Of a DNA stretch of 64,000 nt, positions 48,699 to 59,396 are shown piece by piece. How positions within the stretch are numbered: the first letter of the stretch is position 1; every line of letters starts with the position of its first letter. Position numbers and translations under genes: made by a program. Origin of the DNA: Candidatus Pantoea deserta. Lineage in GTDB: Bacteria > Pseudomonadota > Gammaproteobacteria > Enterobacterales > Enterobacteriaceae. The notes beneath the pieces were generated by a model, which saw only the letters and a list, made by a program, of their open reading frames with translations, was not told the origin of the DNA and did not search any database. Location: assembly GCF_003813865.1 (NCBI RefSeq), contig NZ_RMVG01000003.1, positions 248,001 through 312,000 of the forward strand. Reading direction: 5' to 3'.

Positions 48699-48725
48699 AG
48701 GCTGGATATTCATCCAGCCTTTTTT
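48699..48725 (+). terminator. ruvC terminator overlapping the ruvAB LexA box
   Basis: 9-bp stem (48699-48707 with 48712-48720), loop ATTC, then a T-run. The same bases form the LexA box. Confidence 0.8.
48702..48717 (+). promoter_or_regulatory. LexA box of ruvAB
   Basis: CTG-N10-CAG palindrome CTGGATATTCATCCAG, close to the known E. coli ruvA SOS box. It lies 53 bases before the ruvA start. Confidence 0.8.
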
Positions 48726-48769
48726 ATGTTATAAATCCCGCCACATAGATTAATGAAGAGAGCGTTCAG

Positions 48770-49384
48770 GTGATAGGTCGTTTACGGGGCAATATTCTGG
48801 AAAAGCAGCCGCCGCTGGTGCTGATTGAGGCGCACGGCGTGGGTTATGAAGTGCATATGCCGATGACCTGTTTTTATGAGCTGCCTGAACTCAACCATGA
48901 AGCGGTGATCTTTACCCACTTTGTGGTGCGTGAAGACGCGCAGCTGCTGTTTGGCTTCAATAACAAGCAGGAGCGCGCGCTGTTTCGCGAGCTGATTAAA
49001 ACCAACGGCGTGGGACCCAAACTGGCGCTGGCTATCCTCTCCGGCATGTCGGCGCAGCAGTTTGTGACGGCGGTGGAAAAAGAGGAGATCAATGCCCTGG
49101 TTAAACTGCCCGGCGTCGGCAAGAAAACCGCTGAGCGTCTGGTGGTGGAGATGAAGGACCGCTTTAAAGGGCTGCATGGCGATCTCTTCTCCGGCGAATC
49201 CGCCTTTACGCTCACCGCGCCGGATGCCGAGCCGGAAGGCAACGACGCCGAAGCGGAAGCGGTTGCGGCGCTGGTAGCGCTGGGTTATAAACCGCAGGAG
49301 GCCAGCCGCATGATCAGTAAGGTTGGCAAGCCTGACGCGGACTGCGAAACCCTGATCCGTGAAGCACTGCGCGCCGCTATTTGA
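48770..49384 (+). CDS. ruvA: Holliday junction branch-migration protein RuvA
   Basis: 204 residues, tetrameric junction-binding subunit. OB-fold N-terminus ([15 protein letters not shown]), two helix-hairpin-helix motifs ([16 protein letters not shown] and [16 protein letters not shown]) and a C-terminal RuvB-binding domain. GTG start. Eight bases before ruvB; SOS-inducible with it through the upstream LexA box. Confidence 0.97.
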   Translation: MIGRLRGNILEKQPPLVLIEAHGVGYEVHMPMTCFYELPELNHEAVIFTHFVVREDAQLLFGFNNKQERALFRELIKTNGVGPKLALAILSGMSAQQFVTAVEKEEINALVKLPGVGKKTAERLVVEMKDRFKGLHGDLFSGESAFTLTAPDAEPEGNDAEAEAVAALVALGYKPQEASRMISKVGKPDADCETLIREALRAAI

Positions 49385-49392
49385 GGTAAGTC

Positions 49393-50397
49393 ATGATTGA
49401 AGCCGACCGTCTGGTCTCTGCCGCCAGCTATAACGAAGAAGAGAATCTCGACCGCGCGATTCGTCCTAAGCTGCTCTCGGAGTACGTCGGGCAGCCGCAG
49501 GTGCGCGAACAGATGGAAATTTTCATCAAGGCGGCAAAACTGCGCGGCGACGCGCTGGATCACCTGCTGATTTTTGGTCCGCCAGGGCTGGGAAAAACCA
49601 CGCTGGCGAATATCGTCGCCAATGAAATGGGCGTTAATCTGCGCACCACATCCGGCCCTGTGCTGGAGAAAGCGGGCGATCTGGCCGCGATGCTGACCAA
49701 CCTTGAGCCGCACGACGTGCTGTTTATCGATGAGATCCATCGTCTGTCGCCGGTGGTTGAAGAGGTGCTCTATCCGGCGATGGAGGATTATCAGCTGGAT
49801 ATTATGATTGGCGAGGGTCCGGCCGCGCGCTCGATCAAGCTCGATCTGCCGCCGTTTACCCTGATCGGCGCCACGACGCGCGCCGGTTCGCTGACCTCGC
49901 CGCTGCGCGATCGTTTTGGCATTGTGCAGCGCCTCGAATTTTATAATGTGTCCGATCTTCAGCATATCGTCAGCCGCAGCGCCGCCTGTCTTGGCCTGCC
50001 GCTGAGCGATGAAGGCGCGCTGGAAGTGGCGCAGCGTTCGCGTGGAACGCCGCGTATCGCCAACCGCCTGCTGCGTCGCGTGCGTGACTTCGCCGAGGTG
50101 CGGGCTAACGGCGAGATGAGCGGAGACGTCGCGGCCAGCGCGCTGGATATGCTTAACGTCGACAGCGAAGGCTTTGACTATATGGACCGCAAGCTGCTGC
50201 TGGCGATCATCGACAAGTTCACCGGCGGGCCGGTGGGGCTGGATAATCTGGCGGCGGCGATTGGCGAAGAGCGGGAAACCATTGAAGATGTGATCGAGCC
50301 TTTCCTGATCCAGCAGGGCTTTATTCAGCGCACGCCGCGCGGCCGAATGGCCACGCAGCATGCTTATCGCCATTTCGGCATGGCGCGCGACGATTAA
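49393..50397 (+). CDS. ruvB: Holliday junction helicase RuvB
   Basis: 334-residue AAA+ motor. Walker [10 protein letters not shown] (62-70), Walker [10 protein letters not shown], sensor region [18 protein letters not shown] and a C-terminal winged helix. Its stop abuts the convergent znuB stop with no spacer. Confidence 0.97.
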   Translation: MIEADRLVSAASYNEEENLDRAIRPKLLSEYVGQPQVREQMEIFIKAAKLRGDALDHLLIFGPPGLGKTTLANIVANEMGVNLRTTSGPVLEKAGDLAAMLTNLEPHDVLFIDEIHRLSPVVEEVLYPAMEDYQLDIMIGEGPAARSIKLDLPPFTLIGATTRAGSLTSPLRDRFGIVQRLEFYNVSDLQHIVSRSAACLGLPLSDEGALEVAQRSRGTPRIANRLLRRVRDFAEVRANGEMSGDVAASALDMLNVDSEGFDYMDRKLLLAIIDKFTGGPVGLDNLAAAIGEERETIEDVIEPFLIQQGFIQRTPRGRMATQHAYRHFGMARDD

Positions 50398-51183
50398 TCA
50401 GACCGCGGGCCTGCGCGCCATGCTGAGGATAAACAGCAGCGCGGCGCACAGCACCACTGAGGGACCGGCAGGCGTATCGTAGAAGGCGGAGAAGGTGAGT
50501 CCTCCCGACACCGCCAGAATGCCGATAATCACCGCCAGACCCGCCATCTGCTCCGGCGAACGCGAAAAGCGGCGCGCCGTCGCAGCAGGAATAATCAGCA
50601 GCGACGTAATAATCAGCGCGCCGACAAATTTCATCGCCACGCCAATTGTCAGCGCCGTAACCAGCATTAAGATCAGTCGGGTACGCTGAATATTTACCCC
50701 ATCAACCTGCGCCAGCTCCGGGCTGATAGTCATCGACAGCAGCGAGCGCCACTGCCACGCCATCACCGCCAGCACCACGACGACTCCGGCGCCCATCATC
50801 CACAAATCGTCTGGCGTAACCGCCAGCAGATCGCCAAACAGGTAAGCCATCAGATCAACGCGCACGTTCGACATCAGGCTCACCACCACCAGACCCAGCG
50901 ACAGCGCGCTGTGCGCCATAATGCCCAGCAGGGTATCAATCGCCAGATGCGGACGGCGCTCCAGAAACACCAGTCCCAGCGCCAGGCAGACGGTCACCAG
51001 AATCACTGCGTAATAGGGATTAACGTTCAGCAGCAGGCCAAAGGCGACGCCGAGCAGCGACGCGTGCGCCAGGGTATCGCCGAAATAGGACATTTTGCGC
51101 CAGACCACGAACGAACCCAGCGGACCGGCCGCCAGCGCCAGCATCACGCCGCCCAGCCAGCCAGGTAATAACAACTCAATCAT
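50398..51183 (-). CDS. znuB: Zinc ABC transporter permease
   Basis: 261-residue inner-membrane permease of the high-affinity zinc importer. ABC-3 family; hydrophobic throughout, with [15 protein letters not shown] conserved. ATG 51183 overlaps znuC by ATGA. The longer frame to 51360 lies inside znuC and is rejected. Confidence 0.95.
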   Translation of the reverse strand: MIELLLPGWLGGVMLALAAGPLGSFVVWRKMSYFGDTLAHASLLGVAFGLLLNVNPYYAVILVTVCLALGLVFLERRPHLAIDTLLGIMAHSALSLGLVVVSLMSNVRVDLMAYLFGDLLAVTPDDLWMMGAGVVVVLAVMAWQWRSLLSMTISPELAQVDGVNIQRTRLILMLVTALTIGVAMKFVGALIITSLLIIPAATARRFSRSPEQMAGLAVIIGILAVSGGLTFSAFYDTPAGPSVVLCAALLFILSMARRPAV

Positions 51184-51935
51184 GATGGACCCTGTCCTCT
51201 GCGCAAAACGATACGTCCCTGAAGATCGTGACGATGATTGTGGTGATGGCGATAGATGGCCAACTGCTGCGCGCCGCGCGGACCAAACATAGCGGTAAAT
51301 TCGGGATGCTGCGAGACCGCCTCCGGCGTACCGGAGCAGCAGATATGATGGTTCAGGCACAGCACCTCGTCGGTTTTCGCCATCACCAGATGCAGATCGT
51401 GGGAGACCATCAGTACGCCGCAGTTCAGCTCATGGCGCAGCTGGTCAATCAAATCGTAAAGTGCAACCTGACCGTTTACGTCGACGCCCTGCGTGGGCTC
51501 GTCCAGCACCAGCAGTTGAGGCTGATTAAGCAGGGCGCGCGCCAGCAGCACGCGCTGCGTTTCCCCGCCTGACAGCTTTTGCAGCGGCGCTTTAAGCAGA
51601 TGACCGGCCTGCACGCGCTTCAGTGCCGGCAGCACATCGGCGCGCTTTGCGCCGCGCGTCAGCAGCATAAAGCGTTCGACGCTTACCGGCAGCGTCGGAT
51701 CAATATGCAGTTTTTGCGGGACGTAGCCGATGCGCAGTCCCGCGTCGCGCCGCACCTGACCGGCGGTCGGTTCCAGCAGTCCCAGCACCACGCGCACCAG
51801 CGTGGATTTACCGGCTCCGTTCGGGCCAAGCAGCGTAAGTATGCGTCCCGGCATCAGTTTCAGGCTGATGTCTGAGAGCACAGGTCGCCGTGCAAATTGC
51901 ACGGAGATGTTTTCAAGCGTGACGAGTGATGACAT
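51180..51935 (-). CDS. znuC: Zinc ABC transporter ATPase
   Basis: 251 residues. Walker [11 protein letters not shown], signature [15 protein letters not shown] and Walker [13 protein letters not shown]. The C-terminal His-rich stretch ([14 protein letters not shown]) is typical of ZnuC and may sense zinc. I start at ATG 51935 (MSSLVTLEN), as in E. coli. Divergent from znuA. Confidence 0.95.
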   Translation of the reverse strand: MSSLVTLENISVQFARRPVLSDISLKLMPGRILTLLGPNGAGKSTLVRVVLGLLEPTAGQVRRDAGLRIGYVPQKLHIDPTLPVSVERFMLLTRGAKRADVLPALKRVQAGHLLKAPLQKLSGGETQRVLLARALLNQPQLLVLDEPTQGVDVNGQVALYDLIDQLRHELNCGVLMVSHDLHLVMAKTDEVLCLNHHICCSGTPEAVSQHPEFTAMFGPRGAQQLAIYRHHHNHRHDLQGRIVLRRGQGPS

Positions 51936-51960
51936 GTTATTTACAGGTTGCACAGAATTT

Positions 51961-51982
51961 CGAATGTTATAATATCACATCC
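51961..51982. promoter_or_regulatory. Zur box of the znuA/znuCB divergent promoters
   Basis: GAATGTTATAATATCACATC (51962-51981) matches the E. coli znu operator core at nearly every base. Zinc-bound Zur would repress both directions. Confidence 0.85.
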
Positions 51983-52012
51983 CATCCCCAGGTCACGATG
52001 GAATGACGCATT

Positions 52013-52972
52013 ATGTTACACATTAAAAAGAGTCACTTTTTTACCCTTACTGCGCTGGCTTTCGCCACCTCGCTCTCGCTTCCGGCTCAGGCAGATGTCG
52101 TCGCCTCCGTTAAGCCTCTTGGCTTTATCGCTGCGGCCATCGCCGACGGCGTCACGCCGGTCGATGTGTTGCTGCCGGATGGCGCGTCCGAGCATGATTA
52201 TGCGCTGCGTCCGTCTGACATAAAACGCATTAAAAACGCGGACTTAGTGGTATGGGTCGGCCCGGAGATGGAAGCTTTTATGACTAAGCCCGCCGCCGAA
52301 TTGCCCGCCGGCAAAAATCTCGAAATCGCCGTGATGCCGGAGGTTAAACCTTTACTGGTGAAAGGCGCAGAGGATGACGATCATCCCGATGACGCCGCCT
52401 CACAGGAAAGCGCAGAAGCGCATGACGAAGAGGCTCATCACCATCATCATGGCGAATTTAATATGCACCTGTGGTTGTCGCCACAGATATCTAAACTAGC
52501 GGCGGTTGCAATCCACGGAAAATTATTGGAACTTATGCCCGAAAGCAAAGCCAAACTTGACGCTAATCTGCAACGGTTCGAGCGCGAACTGGCGGATACC
52601 GACAAGCACATTAGCGCGCAGCTTGCGCCGGTCAGCAACAAAGGGTATTTCGTTTTTCATGACGCTTACACGTACTTTGAAAAACACTACGGACTCTCGC
52701 CCAGCGGGCATTTTACCGTTAATCCTGAGATTCAGCCGGGCGCACAGCGTCTACATCAAATACGAACACAGTTGGTTGAGCAAAAGGCCGTTTGCGTCTT
52801 TGCTGAGCCACAATTCAGGCCAGCCGTCATCGATGCGGTTGCCCGCGGAACACAGGTGCGCAAAGGCACGCTGGATCCGCTGGGAACAAATATCAGCCTT
52901 AGTCAGGACAGCTATGTGAAATTTCTTTCACAGCTGTCAGGCCAGTATGCGAGCTGCCTGAATGGAGCATGA
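52013..52972 (+). CDS. znuA: Zinc-binding periplasmic protein
   Basis: 319 residues. Signal peptide to about residue 27 (PAQADVV), metal ligand H61 (GASEHDY), and the acidic His-rich loop around residues 120-147 with five consecutive histidines. FNMHLWLSP and [13 protein letters not shown] hold further metal ligands. It delivers zinc to ZnuBC. The DNA has more AT-rich codons than its neighbours. Confidence 0.95.
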   Translation: MLHIKKSHFFTLTALAFATSLSLPAQADVVASVKPLGFIAAAIADGVTPVDVLLPDGASEHDYALRPSDIKRIKNADLVVWVGPEMEAFMTKPAAELPAGKNLEIAVMPEVKPLLVKGAEDDDHPDDAASQESAEAHDEEAHHHHHGEFNMHLWLSPQISKLAAVAIHGKLLELMPESKAKLDANLQRFERELADTDKHISAQLAPVSNKGYFVFHDAYTYFEKHYGLSPSGHFTVNPEIQPGAQRLHQIRTQLVEQKAVCVFAEPQFRPAVIDAVARGTQVRKGTLDPLGTNISLSQDSYVKFLSQLSGQYASCLNGA

Positions 52973-52985
52973 GGAATAGGTAAAA

Positions 52986-54317
52986 GTGCAGCAGATAGCC
53001 CGCTCTGTCGCCCTCGCATTTAATAATTTGCCGCGTCCCCACCGCGTTATGCTGGGAACATTAACCGTTGTTACTCTGGCCGTCGCTGTATGGCGGCCTT
53101 ACGTCTACCATCCCGCCGATGAGGCGATGCCCATCGTAAAAAGTATCGAACTGGATAAAAATCAGCTGCGAACGCTGTTGCCTGAAGCCAGTGAGCCTAT
53201 TGACCAGACCACATCTGAACCCGAAGAAGAACTGCCCGCGGACGACATCGATCAGGATGTGCCGGACGTGGCGGGGACGCATGAATATACCGTCTCTTCC
53301 GGCGATACGCTGAGCAGCGCGCTGAATCAGTACGGTATTGAAATGGGCGATATCAACGCGCTGGTGAGCAGCGATAAAGCGCTGCGCAACCTTCAGGTCG
53401 GTCAACAGCTGAGCTGGACCCTGACGGATGAAGGCAGCCTGCAATCGCTGACCTGGGAAATAAACCGCCGTGAGACTCGCACCTATCAGCGCGGCAACAA
53501 CGGCGCCTTTACCATGCAGTCTGAGATGCAAAAGGGCGAGTGGCAAAACAGCGTGCTGAAGGGCGAAGTGCGCGGCAGTTTTGCCGCCAGCGCCCAGCGC
53601 GCCGGTCTGACCGGGAGCGAAGCCAGCGCGGTCATCAAAGCGCTTCAGTGGCAGATGGATTTTCGTAAACTGCGCGCCGGTGATGAATTTAGCGTGCTGA
53701 TGTCGCGCGAAATGCTCGACGGCAAGAGCGCCCAGAGCCAGCTGCTGGGCGTGCGTTTGCGTTCAGGCGGGAAAGATTATTACGCTTTCCGCGCCGAAGA
53801 CGGAAAGTTCTACGACCGCAACGGTTCCGGGCTGGCGCGCGGCTTTATGCGTTTCCCCACCGTGAAGCAGTATCGCGTCTCTTCCAACTTTAACCCACGC
53901 CGACTGAACCCGGTAACGGGCCGCATTGCGCCGCACAAAGGCGTCGACTTTGCGCTGCCGGTCGGTACGCCGGTGCTGGCCGTGGGCGACGGCGAAGTCG
54001 TCGTGGCGAAAAACGGCGGCGCGGCGGGCAACTACGTGGCGGTTCGCCACGGTCGCCAGTACATGACGCGCTATATGCACCTGAAAAAAGTGCTGGTCAA
54101 GCCGGGCCAGAAAGTGAAGCGCGGCGATCGTATCGCGCTGTCAGGCAACACCGGACGGTCTACCGGTCCACATCTGCACTTTGAAATCTGGATCAATAAC
54201 CAGGCGGTGAATCCGCTGACGGCGAAACTGCCGCGCATGGAAGGCCTCACCGGTAAAGAGCGCAGCGATTATCTGGCGCAGGTGAAAACCAGCCTGCCGC
54301 AGCTGAGCTTGCAGTAA
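52986..54317 (+). CDS. mepM: Murein DD-endopeptidase MepM
   Basis: 443 residues. N-terminal membrane anchor (about 20-38), LysM-like/OapA domain (HEYTVSSGDTLSSALNQYG), and a C-terminal M23 peptidase with zinc-ligand motifs HKGVDFAL and GPHLHFE. It cleaves meso-DAP cross-links to let the wall grow. It starts at GTG 52986, as the conserved MQQIARSVALAFNNLPRPHR shows. 13 bases after znuA. Confidence 0.95.
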   Translation: MQQIARSVALAFNNLPRPHRVMLGTLTVVTLAVAVWRPYVYHPADEAMPIVKSIELDKNQLRTLLPEASEPIDQTTSEPEEELPADDIDQDVPDVAGTHEYTVSSGDTLSSALNQYGIEMGDINALVSSDKALRNLQVGQQLSWTLTDEGSLQSLTWEINRRETRTYQRGNNGAFTMQSEMQKGEWQNSVLKGEVRGSFAASAQRAGLTGSEASAVIKALQWQMDFRKLRAGDEFSVLMSREMLDGKSAQSQLLGVRLRSGGKDYYAFRAEDGKFYDRNGSGLARGFMRFPTVKQYRVSSNFNPRRLNPVTGRIAPHKGVDFALPVGTPVLAVGDGEVVVAKNGGAAGNYVAVRHGRQYMTRYMHLKKVLVKPGQKVKRGDRIALSGNTGRSTGPHLHFEIWINNQAVNPLTAKLPRMEGLTGKERSDYLAQVKTSLPQLSLQ

Positions 54318-54339
54318 CCCCTGCGCGCTTTAACGCCTG

Positions 54340-54370
54340 AAAACCGACGCCCGGCGCGTCGGTTTTTTTT
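54340..54370 (+). terminator. mepM terminator
   Basis: 11-bp stem (54340-54350 with 54356-54366), five-base loop, eight-T run. Confidence 0.88.
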
Positions 54371-54442
54371 CATCGCTGCGTCGGGGATTGCAAATTTACC
54401 TGTCGCCACTATCATTAGCGCGTCATTGATTGAGGCGAGTGC

Positions 54443-55417
54443 ATGGAAAACCCGAAAAAAAAGAATATTGAATTCATTCCTGTTTTTGAACGTTCTTTCC
54501 TGAAACCCAAATACTGGGGCAGCTGGCTGGCCGTCGGCGCGCTGGCCGGTATGGCGATGCTGCCGGCAAAGGTGCGCGATCCGCTGCTTGGCAGTCTGGG
54601 AAAGATGGCGGGAAAGCTGGCTAAAAGCGCCCGCCGCCGTGCCTTGATCAATCTTTACTACTGTTTACCTGAGCTGAGCGAAGCCGAGCGCAGTGATATT
54701 GTCGATCGGATGTTCGCGACCGCGCCGCAGGCGATGGCCATGATGGCCGAGCTGGGTATGCGCGATCCGGCGCGTATTCGCCAGCGTGTCGAGTGGCACG
54801 GCCGTGACATCATTGACCAGATGCAGGCGGAAAAGCAGAACGTGATTTTCCTTGTGCCGCACGGCTGGGCGGTCGACATTCCCGCGATGTTGCTGGCCTC
54901 GGAAGGGCAGATGATGGCGGCGATGTTCCATAATCAGAGCGATCCGCTGCTCGATTACGTCTGGAACACCGTTCGACGCCGTTTTGGCGGGCGTATGCAT
55001 GCGCGCAATGACGGCATCAAACCCTTTATCAGTTCCGTGCGCCAGGGCTACTGGGGCTATTATCTACCCGATCAGGATCACGGCGCCGAACACAGCGAGT
55101 TTGTAGACTTCTTTGCCACCTATAAGGCCACGCTGCCGGCGGTGGGGCGTCTGATGAAGGTGTGTCGCGCGCGCGTCGTGCCGCTGTTCCCGGTGTACAA
55201 CAGCGAGACGCATAAGCTGGAGATATATGTCCGTCCGCCAATGGACGATCTGCTGGAAGCCGATGACGTCACCCTGGCGCGGCGTATGAACGAAGAGGTC
55301 GAAATCTTTGTTCGCCCGCATCCAGAGCAGTACACCTGGATCCTGAAACTGCTGAAAACGCGCAAAGAGGGCGACATCGAACCCTATAAGCGCAAAGAGC
55401 TTTACCCGCGTAAATAG
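54443..55417 (+). CDS. lpxM: Lipid A late acyltransferase (myristoyl)
   Basis: 324 residues, HtrB/MsbB family inner-membrane enzyme that adds the last secondary acyl chain to Kdo2-lipid A. The catalytic HX4D motif is H140-GWAV-D145. The N-terminus ([19 protein letters not shown]) and the YYLPDQDHG motif fit LpxM. AGGCGAG-type ribosome site upstream. Confidence 0.94.
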   Translation: MENPKKKNIEFIPVFERSFLKPKYWGSWLAVGALAGMAMLPAKVRDPLLGSLGKMAGKLAKSARRRALINLYYCLPELSEAERSDIVDRMFATAPQAMAMMAELGMRDPARIRQRVEWHGRDIIDQMQAEKQNVIFLVPHGWAVDIPAMLLASEGQMMAAMFHNQSDPLLDYVWNTVRRRFGGRMHARNDGIKPFISSVRQGYWGYYLPDQDHGAEHSEFVDFFATYKATLPAVGRLMKVCRARVVPLFPVYNSETHKLEIYVRPPMDDLLEADDVTLARRMNEEVEIFVRPHPEQYTWILKLLKTRKEGDIEPYKRKELYPRK

Positions 55418-55490
55418 CAGCGACACCGCGATAACGGACGGCTGCTGATTCTGATCTGCGGGGAGCATGGGACCAGGAGCGCAACGGGGG

Positions 55491-55558
55491 AAAAACGCCG
55501 GAAGCGTTTTTAACAACGCGGCGCGTCGGCCTGTGGGCAGACGCGCCTCAGGATGAGG
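55491..55558. other. Inverted repeats between lpxM and mdfA
   Basis: AAAAACGC (55491-55498) pairs with GCGTTTTT (55504-55511), terminator-like on both strands. GGCGCGTC (55520-55527) pairs with GACGCGCC (55540-55547), and CCTCA pairs with TGAGG (55546-55558). The 236-bp gap holds no gene. Confidence 0.5.
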
Positions 55559-55653
55559 TGCGTAACTACGAGCCGGGCGCATATATGCCTCACGCGCCTT
55601 TGCGATCGGACCATGCTACCCGCATCAGCACCGCAACAAGGCCCGCGCCTTTT

Positions 55654-56889
55654 CTATGACAGCGCCGTGATCTGCGCGCGCCGCTTGCGTTCCCGCAGAA
55701 ACAGCGTGACCAGCACAAACCACAGTACGCCGCTGATAAAGTTAATCAGGCTAAACCAGGGCGTCCCACCGCTAAAATAGCCGCTTTTCGCCACTTCGAT
55801 GCCTGCTGCCAGCGTCAGGATGCTGATCATGCCCAGCATAGCCGCGACGCTGCCTTTACCCGCTTCGCTGGCATAGAGCGTCAGGCGATAGAGTCCGGCA
55901 TTGACCATACCCGCGCCAAAGGCATACAGGCTGAGTCCGGCAGTCAGCAGCAGATAGCTGTGGCTGTTGAGCAGGTTAGCCAGCAGCGCCACACCCAGAC
56001 CGATCAGGATCGGCCAGGCGGCAAACGTTACCGGCTGTTCAATCGGCACGCGTCCCGCCAGCTTACCCAGCGTGATATTTCCGGCAATCATCGCCAGAAA
56101 AACCGGCAGCTGTAGCAGCGCATAATGCATGCGCGACAGCTGCTCTTCATGCATCAGGATCACCGGGGACAGCGCCACCCAGGTCAAAATGGGGATGAAC
56201 ACCAGGCCAATGGCGAACGATCCAAGCATAACCATTCTGTCGCGCATCAGCTGTCGATAGGTGCGCGCCAGCTGCGGCAGCGCCACTGAATGGCTGCGGT
56301 CGCCCGCCGTTTCCGGCATCACGCGCCACAGAACGACAAAGGCGAGGGCGCTGAGCAGTGCGAACAGCCAAAACATGCTGCGCCAGCTGGCAATGGTCAG
56401 CCAGGCGGCGCCTGCCAGCGGACCGGCCAGCGGCGCCAGCAGCGCGACATTCGCCATCAGTGCCATGACGCGAACCGCCAGCGCTTCGTCGAATGCCTCC
56501 TGTACGGCAGCGTAGCTAACCGCGCCGATAAAGCAGAGGCTAATGCCCTGAATAAAGCGCAGCGCGACAAATTCTCTGATGGAGCCGACCCATGTGGTGA
56601 GCAGGCAGGCAAGGATAAAAAACAAGATGCCGCCCAGCATAACCGGACGACGACCATATTTATCGGAGAGGGGGCCGAGCAGCCACTGCAACACCACGCC
56701 GCCGAGCAGATAGGCGGTGAGCGAGGTGGAAACCCATTCCGGGCCTACGCCGAACTCCTGGGTCACCAGCAGCATACCCGGCTGGATCATGTCGTGGGCA
56801 ATATAGGTGGCAAATTCAAACAGCACCAGCGCCAGCGGAAACAGCAGCAAACGCGCCGTCAGCTTGCTGACCGGTTGATAGTGAGGCAT
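55654..56889 (-). CDS. mdfA: Multidrug efflux MFS transporter MdfA/Cmr
   Basis: 411 residues, about 12 helices. The acidic pair for drug/proton coupling is E25 and D33 (FEFATYIAHDMIQPG, equivalent to E26/D34 in E. coli MdfA). GPLSDKYGRRPVM is the MFS A motif. LRFIQGISLCFIGAVSYAA and YAFGAGMVNAGLYRLTL match MdfA. It follows pykA in the same direction across a terminator. Confidence 0.9.
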   Translation of the reverse strand: MPHYQPVSKLTARLLLFPLALVLFEFATYIAHDMIQPGMLLVTQEFGVGPEWVSTSLTAYLLGGVVLQWLLGPLSDKYGRRPVMLGGILFFILACLLTTWVGSIREFVALRFIQGISLCFIGAVSYAAVQEAFDEALAVRVMALMANVALLAPLAGPLAGAAWLTIASWRSMFWLFALLSALAFVVLWRVMPETAGDRSHSVALPQLARTYRQLMRDRMVMLGSFAIGLVFIPILTWVALSPVILMHEEQLSRMHYALLQLPVFLAMIAGNITLGKLAGRVPIEQPVTFAAWPILIGLGVALLANLLNSHSYLLLTAGLSLYAFGAGMVNAGLYRLTLYASEAGKGSVAAMLGMISILTLAAGIEVAKSGYFSGGTPWFSLINFISGVLWFVLVTLFLRERKRRAQITALS

Positions 56890-56901
56890 CCAGACTCCTT
56901 C

Positions 56902-56936
56902 AGAAAAAAGAAACGCGACCGTCGGGCAGTCGCGTT
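56902..56936 (-). terminator. pykA terminator
   Basis: 8-bp stem (56912-56919 with 56929-56936), nine-base loop. The A-rich 56902-56911 gives a U-tail on the leftward transcript. Confidence 0.75.
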
Positions 56937-56968
56937 ATTTACAGCTAAACAGCAAGTGGGGCGTGGCG

Positions 56969-58411
56969 TTAGTCTACGCGCAGCACCCGGCTGGTATTGG
57001 TGGTGCCGGTCGCGCCCATCACATCGCCCTGGGTAACAATGACCAGATCGCCGGAGACGAGGAAGCCCTTGTCACGCAGCAGGTTGATGGCATCGTGCGC
57101 GGCAACCACGCCGTCGTTATCGCTGTTGAAAAATACCGGCGTAACGCCGCGATAGAGCGCGGTCAGGTTCAGCGTGCGCTCATGACGCGACATGGCGAAA
57201 ATCGGCAGACCTGAAGTGATACGCGACGTCATCAGCGGCGTACGGCCTGATTCGGTCATGGTAATAATAGCGGTAACGCCCTGTAAGTGGTTGGCCGCAT
57301 ACATCGCCGACATGGCGATAGCTTCTTCAATATTGTCGAAGGTCACTTCCAGACGGTGTTTGGACACGTTAACGCTGGGGATCTTCTCTGCGCCCAGACA
57401 CACTTTCGCCATAGCGGAAACGGTTTCGGCCGGATACTGGCCGGCGGCGGTTTCCGCTGACAGCATAACGGCGTCGGTGCCGTCGAGCACGGCATTAGCC
57501 ACGTCCATGACTTCGGCGCGCGTCGGCATCGGATTGGTGATCATCGACTCCATCATCTGCGTGGCGGTGATGATGGTGCGGTTAAGCTGACGTGCTCGGC
57601 GGATCAGCGCCTTCTGAATGCCCACCAGCTCCGGATCGCCGATTTCGACGCCCAGGTCGCCGCGCGCAACCATCACAACGTCAGACGCCAGAATGATGTC
57701 GTCCATCGCTTCCTGCGTCGCAACGGCTTCAGCGCGTTCGACTTTCGCTACCAGCTGCGCTTCGCAGCCCGCTTCGCGCGCCAGACGACGCGCATAATTC
57801 ATATCTTCGCCGCTGCGTGGAAAAGAGACCGCCAGATAGTCCACGCCGATCTTCGCGGCGGTAACAATGTCGGCCTTATCTTTTTCGGTCAGGGCTTCTG
57901 CCGACAGGCCGCCGCCTAGTTTGTTGATGCCTTTATTGTTAGAGAGCGGGCCGCCGACGGTCACTTCGGTAAAGACTTTTGTCTCCTGAACTTCCAGCAC
58001 TTTCAGCTGCACACGCCCATCGTCCAGCAGCAGAATATCGCCGGGCACCACATCTTCCGGCAGGCCTTTATAGTCGATACCCACTTTCTCTTTATCGCCT
58101 TCGCCTTTGCTCAGGCTGGCGTCAAGCAGAAAGCGATCGCCCACATTGAGGAAAACCTTACCCTCTTTAAAGGTTGAGACACGAATTTTCGGCCCCTGGA
58201 GGTCGCCCAGAATAGCGACGTGACGGCCCAGCTTCGCCGCGATTTCGCGAACTTTATTCGCGCGCAGCTGATGATCTTCCGGCGTGCCGTGTGAGAAGTT
58301 GAGTCGAACAACGTTTGCCCCTGCGGCAATGATTTTTTCCAGATTATTATCGCGGTCGGTAGCCGGGCCGAGGGTTGTAACGATTTTGGTTCTTCTGAGA
58401 CGTCTTGACAT
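56969..58411 (-). CDS. pykA: Pyruvate kinase II
   Basis: 480 residues; makes pyruvate and ATP from phosphoenolpyruvate. [27 protein letters not shown] start, [33 protein letters not shown] and [19 protein letters not shown] (metal/substrate site). AMP/sugar-phosphate-activated PykA type by similarity. ATG 58411 has GGAG upstream; the longer frame adds six unlikely residues. Confidence 0.96.
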   Translation of the reverse strand: MSRRLRRTKIVTTLGPATDRDNNLEKIIAAGANVVRLNFSHGTPEDHQLRANKVREIAAKLGRHVAILGDLQGPKIRVSTFKEGKVFLNVGDRFLLDASLSKGEGDKEKVGIDYKGLPEDVVPGDILLLDDGRVQLKVLEVQETKVFTEVTVGGPLSNNKGINKLGGGLSAEALTEKDKADIVTAAKIGVDYLAVSFPRSGEDMNYARRLAREAGCEAQLVAKVERAEAVATQEAMDDIILASDVVMVARGDLGVEIGDPELVGIQKALIRRARQLNRTIITATQMMESMITNPMPTRAEVMDVANAVLDGTDAVMLSAETAAGQYPAETVSAMAKVCLGAEKIPSVNVSKHRLEVTFDNIEEAIAMSAMYAANHLQGVTAIITMTESGRTPLMTSRITSGLPIFAMSRHERTLNLTALYRGVTPVFFNSDNDGVVAAHDAINLLRDKGFLVSGDLVIVTQGDVMGATGTTNTSRVLRVD

Positions 58412-58487
58412 GAAGGACTCCGTTGACAAATTTGCGTATCCCCTAAAGTGGACAGGGCGTGGTTATTATTCTAACTGAAGGACAGCC

Positions 58488-58503
58488 TGTGATACGACTC
58501 ACA
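58488..58503 (-). promoter_or_regulatory. CRP-site candidate upstream of pykA
   Basis: TGTGA-N6-TCACA (58488-58503), 77-92 bases before the pykA start. A further dyad TCACATT/AATGTGA (58499-58515) overlaps it, directly past the hexR stop. Confidence 0.55.
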
Positions 58504-58517
58504 TTGTGAATGTGATG

Positions 58518-59396
58518 TTAATTTTTTTGCTGCGCTGCATTTTCCGTGGTGACGACTTTATCAAAACGCGACTCCTTTAAAGCCTCTTTGACTCGCTTAA
58601 GATTTTCACGAATTGCGCCGCCGCGTTCGAGAATAAACCCGGTCGCCAGCACATCGATAACGGTTAATTGCGTCAGGCGGGAAACCATCGGCAGATAGAT
58701 ATCGGTATCTTCCGGAACATCAAGCGTTAAGGCCAGCGTGGCAACCTCAGCCAGCGGCGAAGCAGGAGACGTGACGGCTATCACGGTGGAACCGTTTACA
58801 CCGGCCAGGCGAGCCAGTTCTACCATATTTTTCGTACGTCCAGTATGTGAAATTAAAACAAAGACGTCGTCCGGATGACTATTTATACAACTCATGCGCT
58901 GGATCACAATATCTTCGGACCAGACCACGGGCAGACTGAAACGCAAAAACTTATTAAACGCGTCATGCGCCACCACAGCGGAGGCGCCAAGGCCAAAAAA
59001 CGCCAGCTTGCGCGCCCGTGCAAGGGCAATAACCGCCTGACGCACGGCCGCAAGGTCGAGCTGGTTGCGCACCTGTTGCAGACCGGCCAGGGCGGAGTCG
59101 AAGATTTTATGGCTATAGCTTGCGGTGTCGTCATCTTCCCTGACGTCGCGGCTGACCCAGCCAGGGCCTTTCGCCAGACTCTGCGCCAGCTGAAGTTTGA
59201 AGTCAGGAAAGCCGCGCGCGCCAAGTCGGCGGCAAAAACGATTGACAGTAGGTTCGCTGACCTCAGCGGCGCGCGCCAGCCGGGCGATACTGGAATGAAT
59301 CGCCTCCTGCGGGGCTGCCAGGATCTGCGCGGCCACTTTGCGTTCGGATTTGCTCAGCGCCGCGATCTGCGCCTCTATTTTTTCCAGCATATTCAT
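58518..59396 (-). CDS. hexR: Transcriptional repressor HexR
   Basis: 292 residues. RpiR-family helix-turn-helix N-terminus (EAIHSSIARLARAAEVSEPTVNRFCRRLG) plus a SIS sugar-phosphate domain (FFGLGASAVVAHDA, VLISHTGRTKN). Known to sense KDPG and control zwf, eda and other central-carbon genes. ATG 59396 (MNMLEKIE) matches E. coli; the longer frame to 59594 is discarded. Divergent from zwf. Confidence 0.94.
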   Translation of the reverse strand: MNMLEKIEAQIAALSKSERKVAAQILAAPQEAIHSSIARLARAAEVSEPTVNRFCRRLGARGFPDFKLQLAQSLAKGPGWVSRDVREDDDTASYSHKIFDSALAGLQQVRNQLDLAAVRQAVIALARARKLAFFGLGASAVVAHDAFNKFLRFSLPVVWSEDIVIQRMSCINSHPDDVFVLISHTGRTKNMVELARLAGVNGSTVIAVTSPASPLAEVATLALTLDVPEDTDIYLPMVSRLTQLTVIDVLATGFILERGGAIRENLKRVKEALKESRFDKVVTTENAAQQKN

